Shown here: piece by piece, positions 12,094 through 20,260 of the stretch
Layout: each line of letters starts with the position of its first letter
How positions within the stretch are numbered: the stretch's first letter is position 1
Origin: Penicillus capitatus
Taxonomy: Eukaryota > Chlorophyta
Direction of reading: 5' to 3'
Assembly (NCBI GenBank): GCA_965649825.1
Contig: OZ287706.1
Span: 434,001-498,000, forward strand
DNA length: 64,000 bases
Translations under genes and position numbers: made by a program
Notes under the pieces: model-generated
The model's input: the letters and a program-made list of their open reading frames with translations, nothing else
Databases searched by the model: none
Told to the model about the DNA's origin: nothing

Positions 12094-12880
12094 ATGCGTT
12101 TGGTTCTCTTCTTTGCGCTGTTTGCTGCTCATGCAGCCCTGACGGCAGCTCAAAACACCTGCGTCCCTAAAGGGCATCTCAACGACTGCGGTATGCACTT
12201 TAGCCACGACTGTTTTCTCATCGTGCGAGATTTCTAGGATATGTGGGTATCGACAGAAATGAGTGCTTGAGTAAGTGCTGCTGTTGGCATGAATTTCCTG
12301 AAGGCTCAGGAAAGCCTTGGTGCTTCCACCGTAACGGCGGATACAAATATTGCGACAACTCACTCTTCAGAAGTGATTGCGGTGAGTTTTCGATCTTTTT
12401 CCGTGGAGAATGTAACGCTTTGACTTTGTTGTGGTAGGTACTATTAGCACCACACAAAAGGAATGCGAATCTTATGGCTGTTGCTGGGACCGCAATGATC
12501 CCTACCCTGCCTGCTATTACAAGAATTCGCCAAAACCGCCGCTTACTCGAGAAGACGTGTTTGGCGGTAAGTATTTTTACCTCACCTTCGAAGAACGTGT
12601 CGGTCGCCCTTTCGGACGGCCGCGGTTAAACGTTACGTACAGCTGTGGTCTAGGAGAAGTTCGAGGCTATGGCTGTCGCAATGAAGTCACGCGACGCCAT
12701 CGCGCTCGAAGACGCAAAGCCTATTTTATTTCCACTTCCTGTTTCAGTCTTTGTTTTTTCTTACGAGCGACTCTTCGCACGAGAGTCGCGCAGAAGACGG
12801 GAGCTAGGTCAGTGTCGACCATTTCTCAGTCTTCGAAGATTTTTTTCCCTTGTCAAATTGCCAAACACCCCAAACGATGA
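12094..12880 (+). CDS. Secreted two-trefoil-domain protein A
   Basis: Exons 12094-12190, 12238-12381, 12438-12566 and 12654-12880; introns are GT-AG of 47, 56 and 87 nt, all phase 1. Exon 1 encodes a signal peptide (MRLVLFFALFAAHAALTA) and ends LNDCG. Exon 2 is a long trefoil domain (NECLSKCCCW...KPWCFHRN...SDCG). Exon 3 is a short one (KECESYGCCW...PACYYKN). The last exon would add a basic tail of about 76 residues. It overlaps the cassette that is untranslated in paralogue D, so the tail, and even the use of the final intron, is uncertain. Trefoil proteins are secreted, disulphide-locked modules that bind mucin-like or glycan partners in animals; no such role is shown here. Confidence 0.78.
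12600..12880 (+). repeat. Conserved 3' cassette shared by four trefoil genes (copy A)
   Basis: About 280 nt recur at the 3' end of genes A, B (29185-29460), C (32085-32352) and D (46366-46640, minus). Each copy keeps GTCTAG, the ATGAAGTC.CG core and a short hairpin. In A the hairpin is GCGACTCT / AGAGTCGC at 12767-12789 around a 7-nt loop; the other copies keep the stem with a wobble change. In gene D the cassette lies after the stop codon, which argues that it is a 3'-UTR element. Confidence 0.7.
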
Positions 12881-12950
12881 GTACAAATTATAAGATTGTC
12901 CATCCAGCCATCATTCCGATCCCTTGAGAGGATAGATGTGTATGGCTCTT

Positions 12951-13689
12951 TAATCTCTTCTTGCAGCTCACTCTAATGTCGTTGACGAATCTCGCAGCTT
13001 GTTTGTATGACGCGAAGCCGCGGAAAGTCCAACGTGGGAATTGACAGGCCGAGTTAGAAACTCTTTAACTAAGCATCTCCGTTAAGATACTTAAGATATA
13101 GTGGTTCTCATCGGACAGGTATCGCGCTCTAGTCAAACAAATAAACGCTCACGCGAACCATCTTACAACCAGAACCAGAGTTCGTAACATGGTCAATTAA
13201 CCCCCATATGTAATGCTGTTGTGTCATAGGCCCACGAACACACGTTCGCTTTGCCAATACGAGAGAACCAACTTTTCCGGCTCTTGTTTGAAAATGAAAA
13301 CAAGCAAAAAAAGAGATGGGAAGGCCACTGGCCATCCCCGAACAATGATGTAGACGAAATAATCTAGCAGTAACTGAGAAAGAAAGAAAGAAACCTCACT
13401 GTGGATAAAACTTTCGAAGTTGAGATCAGTGTGCAGATGTCTGTTGGACTTCCCCTTCTCTCGAGATCCGCCATGGTGTTTGTGACTATCTTCTTCGTAT
13501 AGTGTATGGTCCATTTCGTTTAGATGAGAGCTTCTCCAAAGATCTCGACAACTAGAGTGGATCCTCCCGCAGAATTTGATCTCCTGTCTTGAATGATCGA
13601 GAGGGAAAGGGATATTTGTCGGAACCTGTCCGCTTCCTACTTTTTCAAAGAGGCATGTGTTCTTGAACAGCCTTTTCCCGCAGTCCTAT
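12951..13689. other. Spacer between the two duplication copies
   Basis: No supported gene. The minus frame at 13224-13514 includes short GAAA-rich runs and shows no domain. Confidence 0.4.
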
Positions 13690-14406
13690 TATTTGCTCCC
13701 CACTAATCACCATTCCGTTTCTGTCCGTGCCTAACACCAGTAGTGTTTGCGGGTAAGTTTCAATGGCCGAATGACAGCTTCCATTCACTGCAAACACTGC
13801 GGTTTCTATCGCTTGAGGCCACTGATTCTAAGAGCTGTTCAGAATTAGTCTGACCCTTTTTTGCAACGTTTGGATTGTTCTCTCACCGATGGCGTTCCTC
13901 TGATCGTAGTAGCTTGGATACAATCTGATCTCAATTCCTCTGCCATCAACCCATTTCGTAAAGTATTGCTTTCTACTGAGCTGCATCATCGCCGGAGATT
14001 GTCAAAAGAAGACCGATTCGTTAAATCCACCACTGTCCAGATCTTTTGTCACAACTCTTGCTGTAGTATCAAATGCTCTTTGAGTGGCCACAAATCTTTT
14101 GCACGGCATAAGCGCATTCAGGCCCTTCTCTGTAAAGCAGGGAGTAGTTACGGGTTGTCACGACTGAGCTAGCCGAGACTTGTTTACCGCGATCACGATA
14201 TAACTTCTATCAAAGGTCCTGCGAATTCGATATGTACGCTCTGACCCAGCTCCGTCATCACTTCTTTATTTGGACCATCGCTTGCTTGTGGTGTTCTTGA
14301 ACATGCGCAAGTTGGGCGCCTCCTCACGAAATTTTCAATCTGTTGTCTCACTCAGGGGTGTGTTCCCCATTCCATCTTGATGTTTTGATGTGTCGTTTCT
14401 GCTGGT
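13690..14406 (-). pseudogene. Decayed integrase remnant, copy 2
   Basis: Same integrase text as copy 1, in the same disrupted frames: QQIENFVRRRPTCACSRT, then SVHIEFAGPL, then QRNAIGERTIQTLQ and NQWPQAIETAVFAVN. Both copies share several stops, so decay began before the duplication. This copy ends at about 14406, where the 3.1 kb block interrupts it. Confidence 0.7.
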
Positions 14407-14720
14407 CGATGTCGATGTCCAAAATGAACATGTTCTGTCCTCTTTCTGTCGCTTTAGCATGGAATCCGCGTCGGCATAAACATGGTGTTCGATTGTCTTC
14501 TTCCTTTCGGTGTTGCTAAGACATTTGCTCCTCGATTGATAGTGCCGGGCACAAACTCATAACGCGCATTCGTTTCATTGTGCAATATGTGTCCAAACAG
14601 CGACACATCTGACGTCATCTTCAATCCAATTTCCCGAAAGTCTCTATTCTATCACTGACCTATTATCCGAGCGAACTTTTGTGTCAAAACATCCCCGGAT
14701 ACCTCGAGTCTTCCGCACTG

Positions 14721-14880
14721 TCAGGAAAAAAACCCCTTGAGTTCTCCAAGGTAGCTTGACGTTATCTCGAGCATGGTGTGTGATCCGAGATTCAACAGTT
14801 TCCATGACTTACCTTTTGCATCTTCACCGTATAACATGCAGGCCGTGTAAAAATCCGTCCGATTAGTGTACAGCATGAAT
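14721..14880 (-). pseudogene. Ty3-like RNase H fragment
   Basis: The minus frame reads FMLYTNRTDFYTACML...LGSHTM...SSYLGELKG, which follows the gypsy RNase H pattern LxTDAS...AGxxL...SRTL...NYSxxEKE. The first catalytic Asp is changed (TNRT instead of TDAS). It resembles the second fragment at 16978-17330. Confidence 0.5.
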
Positions 14881-15059
14881 CTTGAGAATACTTCCCATAC
14901 GAGATTTACTACTTCCCAGCATTCGAGCGCTTGTTCATGGAATAGAACACATCCTCGTCTCAATGATTCCATGCCGACCGATGAAAGAAATACCACGGTC
15001 AGGGTGCACAGGGAAGCACATGGGCGTATGCAAACGTCGCGTCGGACGGTGGGACCGCA

Positions 15060-15250
15060 CGACAATCAACTGCCGCATGTCGCGTTGTCGGTGAACAACG
15101 GCTTAACGACGAAGGCTTATAACTTACAAAGACTGTTGAATCATTATAATCCGGATTATATACGCGTCGAACGTACGCAAACGTCCTATCAACGCGTCTC
15201 CGTTCGTCAGCTGCACGAAGGTGGACAGGTATCCACTGACACCGCATTAG
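15060..15250. repeat. Diverged dispersed repeat, pairs with 37955-38225
   Basis: Shares AAAGACTGTTG, ATCAACGCGTCTC and AGCTGCACGAAGGTGG, in the same order and with similar spacing, with 37955-38225. Identity is moderate. It could be an old LTR or non-autonomous element; it abuts the topoisomerase fragment. Confidence 0.55.
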
Positions 15251-15970
15251 ATGCGTCCGACACATTGTAACTATTACAGTAATCGCGCGATTCATTCGTC
15301 CGTCTTGTTCTCCGCAGCGTCGAGCTCCGCGTCATGGACGGTCGACTGACGTGGGCCCAGATATCCATTGAGTTCGAGTATCTAAGTGGACTAATGAACA
15401 CATGCGTCTTGGTAGTCGAAGTGAGCAGAACCTTCATTCCCGAAATACACTTCTTCGGCATGCTGTATATGATCTTTCTCTGTCCGACCTTCAGTCCGTC
15501 TATCATAGCAGGAATCGATCTCTGGATGTCTGCTTTGTAGAACGAGACGAGCTCCTTGTTGACAAATCGGTCTACCTTATCTTCGATTCACTATAATCCA
15601 TAAACTTCTTCTCCGTCATTGGAGCGATCCACTTCTTTCTGTCTTCCACGCGTTTCTTCGAGAATACCATATCGATGGCTTCATCTGCTTCTCCTCCTAG
15701 AAGGATATACACAATGTAGAGTGAGGTTTTGTAGAACTGAGATCTTCTGACCCTCGTATGTGAACTCCTTCCTATGAAACGAAATCGCCTGGAAGCACTC
15801 TAGAGCTTTTCTCCGTGAGAACGCCCAGAGTCCTCTGAAGTATTTGACGTTCCGCTCGTTTTGCCTAAACTCAGCTCCTCTTTCCATCGCCCATACTCAT
15901 TGACGGCGAAGAAAGCTTTTACATCGCCCTTGTGTTTTACATGTGGTAGCAACATGGCCCTTTACCGGAG
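15250..15970 (-). pseudogene. DNA topoisomerase II gene fragment
   Basis: Successive minus-strand frames give, in correct order, HVKHKGDVKAFFAVNEYGRW (as in topo II before the KGLGTS motif), a KYFRG... stretch, FSKKRVEDRKKWI (topo II: FSKKxxDDRKxWL), then DRFVNKELVSF and RSIPAMIDGLKVGQRKIIY (topo II: DFxNKELxxFS...RSIPSxVDGLKPGQRKVL). Frame changes and stops between blocks show it is dead or was captured in pieces. The fragment spans the TOPRIM/winged-helix boundary only; the ATPase region and the active-site Tyr are absent. Confidence 0.75.
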
Positions 15971-16551
15971 GTGAGATGGAAGGATTACTTTAACGATTGG
16001 AGTGACGAAGACCTCTATAAATTTGGCAGTTATAGCAGCAATAGATGACAGCGACGAAGGAAGTTAATGGCTAAGCCCTTAATGTGGGCACCATTGGCAT
16101 TCTGATCACACGTCAGAAGTATGCGACCGTATCGCAGACTCGTCAGATCTCCATGCCTCTCGAGACAGATGAGACAGACAACGATATACATTATCAATCT
16201 CGTTGGTCATCAGGTCTTCAGTGTCCGTGGGCTGAGGTGACAAGCCCTGTCTTCCTGTCATTGTAAAACACGAAGGCGTTACCACCTACTCGATCCCGAG
16301 GACAGCCATGAGGTCCCTGTCGGCCTAATGAGCACTAAAGATCATTACAATTAAGGGATTTGGCGCTTCGCTGTGGGGAATTATTCGGATTTAAGATTTC
16401 GCACCACCTTCGTTTCGTTCGTTTCTCCGACGCTGGCGCGAGTCCCACAATCCCTGATCTCGTGGTTGCTCTCGGGATCGTCCTCGGATGTCACATTCTT
16501 CATCTACCCCCTGTCGAGTTCACCTGAATCAGGAAAGGAAGACTGAACTTC

Positions 16552-16760
16552 TCACTTTAGTCCGTAGACCCAGAAGGCCTGACGACCAATGACATTAAGA
16601 ATGCCCATGTGGGTAAACTGCATCCCAGAGTCGCCCTTGGCCAATATGAGGATGCACTCGGCGGATTTCTCTCTTCCTGCCCAGTCGGCATCTAGGTGGC
16701 AGTTGTTCGGTGCCAGCAAAAAGTGAAAACCAGGAGAGGCGAATGACAACTTACGGTAAG
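16552..16760 (-). pseudogene. Ty1/copia-like RNase H fragment
   Basis: Contains CHLDADWAGREKS followed by a segment where copia elements carry the (R)STSGY strand. GYxDADWAGD is the hallmark of copia RNase H. Only about 65 codons remain open. Confidence 0.55.
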
Positions 16761-16977
16761 TCTTCTTTCCGAAGGTCTCTCTCCTCTGGGGATCTCAACG
16801 ACGAGACAGTGGATCTAACGCCAACTGGCACCAGAAACCAAATCATCGCAATTACCGGTCACGGCATTCATGATACCTTATTTTTATGCAGTATACATAT
16901 ACGCCGTAACCAGAATTCGCGATTATGGCAAGCACGACGACCGGATGGATGATGACGACACGTGTTGTGTGTCATCC

Positions 16978-17330
16978 TCAATCGAACTTCATGAGCCATT
17001 TATATCCATGACTGCTAGAATATCCGAAAGCAACCTTTTTCTGCAAATGTTCATGAATTCTCGCCGTCTTCCACATTGCTAATAAGATCCCCTTGCGCTC
17101 TCCGAGATAGCTTGATGACATTCTTGGTAAAGTGTGAGAACTGATGTCCACTAGCTTCAATGTTCTATCTCATTTGGCATCTTCTTGACAGTCACATTCT
17201 ATTGTCCAAATATTCTGATGGCCATCATCTTCGCTGGCAAGCAACAGACTCTCTCGCTGACACTGTACAAGTGGAGTTTCAGCATCCCACTTGTCTTCTC
17301 GAGAGATGTTAACAGCAAATCCTTTGGCGA
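16978..17330 (-). pseudogene. Second Ty3-like RNase H fragment
   Basis: KLVDISSHTLPRMSSSYLGERKGILLAMWKTARIHEHL matches the gypsy RNase H pattern of S-x-T-L, then Y-x-x-E-x-x-x-L-A-x-x-W-A-x-x-x-x-x-x-Y-L. The upstream part in another frame (DKWDAETPLVQC...ASEDDGHQN) fits the preceding strand. Confidence 0.55.
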
Positions 17331-17511
17331 AAAGCCGAGACTATTGCATCCACCTATCAATTCTGCTGCCTATAGTTTAGTTAGTATTTTCCATTCGTAT
17401 TTTCCACTCGTAAGGTTTTAAAAGAAAGTCCTGCCCAAAGATATGCCTATTACGATGAGGCGTAAAAAACCTTCTTCACAAAAACAAGTCGTCCGGTCAT
17501 TTCTTTTTTGC

Positions 17512-19470
17512 CGATGTAACAGGTCATAAAAATTCTCTTAAAATTGACATGGGCTCATCAGCTTCCTTGTCCAAACTCCTAAACCTGGCCATAGGATCAA
17601 TGAAGATATCTATGCAACTGGTGACCGTGGAAAGGCCCCGTAGTCAGACTCGAACGACAATTACGTACGGAAAAAACAATGATCTGAGTGTTTATTGCTC
17701 TCGTAAAAGGTCCTTTCCATGACTCTCGGAAAACTGAAGGCGAAATTAGCCTCACGGCAAAGACATGAGTTCATGTCACGTAACTAGAATTTCCTTTTGC
17801 TTTGAAAAACACACAGTATCGTCATCGACTCTCTTTCTACTTAGTATACAAAAGCGAAGAATCTATCTGTTCGGTCGGAAGGTTGCATATCCGAAAAGAT
17901 GCAAAAAGTTCTTTCCAATCAGACGACCAAGGACATAACTTGGTCCGATGGAGAATCTCTTGTTAAGTCAGAAACTCGCTGAGAAGAGAAACTACAAGGG
18001 AACCCCGAGAGATGTACTTTCTGGCAGTACCAAAAACTCCCAAAAACGAAAGCAAATCCCGCACACATGTGACGGTCCGACTTATAAGGTTTATTATGGA
18101 TCGTATGTTCGTCAACAGGTTGTTCTTCCATTGGACAGAACATCCCAGCAAGGGCATTATTGTTCTCAATGGCTCAGTTTCCAGAACAGTGCTTTTTTAT
18201 ACGCAGACTGTATCGAGTAAAAATCTCAAACAATGATGTCAACGATTTGTGATCCCTTCAGCGCTGTTTGGTAAGAACAAGACATATCTCGTGTAATCTA
18301 TAGCTGCACGATTTCTCAAAAGATACGTTAGTCGTTGATGAAATTAACCATGAGATGCAATAAAACGTTGAGGAGGACGTTCTAGTTATATACCTTGCCG
18401 CCAAAATCGAATTCAAAGAGTCCGTTCGTACATTTCTGCATCCGATGGCAACGAAAAAAACCCAATAAACCCCGTCGGTGATATCCAAGGCCACAAGGAT
18501 TTCAAGATTTTGGGATACTTCGGAGAGTCTCTTGTGCCGATACGAATTCTGACCAGGGAAGGACAAAGTGCGTGTTGAGATGACGAAGGTCATTTAACCA
18601 TCGGATCTGCTTTCGTACTAACTTGGAAGAAAAAGAGATGGGTTTTTGTACGCGCTCTTGCCCTCAGGAATCTCAGGAAAGTGACCAATCTTGAGGATTT
18701 TACGAAAAGCTTCGTCTATCCATTCTTTTGGAGCCGAATGGTCTACCGTAAAATCCACGCCAAAATTGGTATGGAAAGCTATTTGATTCGAACATCTGTC
18801 ATTGTAAAAGCTAAGTTTTTCCATGGCTTTTGGTGGACCCTTTTAATTCGGTTTCGTAAAAATGACAAAACCGTATTTCCCGGTGTTTTGACTCGGGCTA
18901 TTTGCGAGAACGAATGTCCATCTGGAAGAGCATGCTCCGCTTTTACTTCCCTCCGTTTCGGTTTCGAATGAAGATACTGGATTTGTAGGGTCTCCAAAGA
19001 TCGAACATGAAGGAGGAAGGTTCGGGCTGCAATTACCGCAATACGAGAAAAACAACGAAAGAATCACACAAATCTCTCCTGAAGATGATGAAAAATGTGA
19101 GATGGGTGGATTTCCCTCGCATGGCAAGAGTTGACAATGAAAAAACCTTTCCTTAAATCAACCAAGATAGCAAAATCGTTGGGTATTCCGTAGTCACCAG
19201 AAAGCATGATCTTCCTGCAGGCAAATGCACATCGTGCTTTCTCTACTCTTTCGAGCGACCGATTTTCCTCACAAAGCCATCTTTAGGTAAGGTAAATCGT
19301 GAGTAAAAACTGTGCCGATCGTGCCGCATATCGAACGACCTTTCGAAGGGATTTTATTCTCTCGCAGAAAACACAAAACCGAAAGTCGGCCGTCCAGTTT
19401 TTCGTTGATGAAACGGGAAAAACTCGAATCGCACTGCCAGATTCAAAAATCCAAAATCGATCGAGAAACA
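17512..19470 (-). pseudogene. Decayed RT remnant, copy 2
   Basis: Continuation of duplication copy 2. The minus frame near 18824-18660 repeats AFHTNFGVDFTVDHSAPK...HFPEIPEGKSAYKNPSL with replacement changes, and 18593-18500 repeats the TLSFPGQ...RLSEVSQNLEIL block. Compared with copy 1 there are extra insertions (for example about 100 nt near 18850-18960). Confidence 0.55.
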
Positions 19471-19930
19471 GCTTCTATGTGAGATGTCTGTGGTAATCCT
19501 CGAGAATGCAGCACCTAAATAACAAGCATCAGAAAACGCCAAGAACAGACAGCGACCACACTTTCGACACACTCAATCTTCACCTGGCCTAAGGCTATCT
19601 CGACAGAAGATGGATGATCTTGCGGTTTTCACCACTTTCCTGAATATGATCTACAGTCCAGATGGTGGCTCGGGGTAGGATCTACGGTCCAGCAGGCCCC
19701 TCGTGATTCCTAGCCTTGATCCATGTCGCGGCACCACGGACGATATAGATAGATCCATAGTATGGTGGGCAGATCGGCTAGCCATCTTGGCAGTGCAGCA
19801 CAGCCATCTCTCTGGAGCTGGAAGCAGCCCTCATGCTGACAACGCGCAGCGACGCGTTCGACGTATGGATCGGCGAACGGATCGAAACTGCGAAAGTCGA
19901 CGCCCACCACATTCAGGATCTAAATAGGGA

Positions 19931-19934
19931 CTGT
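19931..19934. repeat. Target-site duplication of LTR element (left)
   Basis: CTGT here and CTGT at 26751-26754 flank the element. The uninterrupted paralogue reads GGGACTGTCTGCCGG with a single CTGT (10164-10167). Confidence 0.92.
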
Positions 19935-20238
19935 TGTCGCGTAGGGTTTTAGATGGAAACAATTTAAACGGTGGGCGCACGTAAACCTTTGAAACGTAAA
20001 GTCTTACAAACGAAAGACAAGATCTGTACATCTACAACGCTTTTATAGGGTACTTTATTTTAAGTAACAAAAAGGAATATTCTGCGAAGATTCCGGAATC
20101 TGCTTGGAATCTGTGACGTAGAGCCGCGGGTCTATTTGTGGATGGAAGCTATAGAGAACCTACGACCTGTCACTTGGAGATCGACACAAGTGTAAGTAGA
20201 TGAGCGCATTATCGTGAGCGCTACGCCTTAACACGACA
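19935..20238 (-). repeat. 3' LTR (304 bp)
   Basis: Base-for-base match to 26447-26750 as far as I can read. On the coding strand it holds AATAAA (20059-20054) just before TATAAAAG (20047-20040), so the polyadenylation signal sits at the U3/R border and R must be short. Confidence 0.93.
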
Positions 20239-20260
20239 TGGGCCCACCTATCTTCTGTCT
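20239..20260 (-). promoter_or_regulatory. Candidate polypurine tract before 3' LTR
   Basis: On the coding strand the bases GACAGAAGATAGGTGGG lead up to the 3' LTR, followed by CCCA at the junction. The pol stop codon TAG lies inside it. Short and imperfect, so the exact priming point is uncertain. Confidence 0.5.

Larger units (their letters stand above)
5140..12950. repeat. Tandem segmental duplication, copy 1
   Basis: This segment is colinear with 13690-29540. Both contain, in the same order, a decayed minus-strand pol remnant, the block beginning about 9675/19440, a GC-rich upstream block, and a plus-strand trefoil gene. Copy 1 lacks the 3.1 kb insertion and the LTR element of copy 2, and instead has 1.9 kb (7795-9674) that copy 2 lacks. 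Similarity ends near 12950 / 29540. Confidence 0.85.
14407..17517. mobile_element. 3.1 kb block of nested element debris inserted in copy 2
   Basis: Copy 1 runs continuously through CTGGCCGATGTAACAGG (about 5840-5857), but in copy 2 the same junction is split by about 3.1 kb. CGATGT occurs at both edges (14407-14412 and 17512-17517), possibly a target duplication, although the right flank also shows partial extra similarity. The block contains fragments of two reverse-transcribing element types and of a host topoisomerase gene, so it is composite. I see no intact ORF, LTR pair or terminal inverted repeat. Confidence 0.6.
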
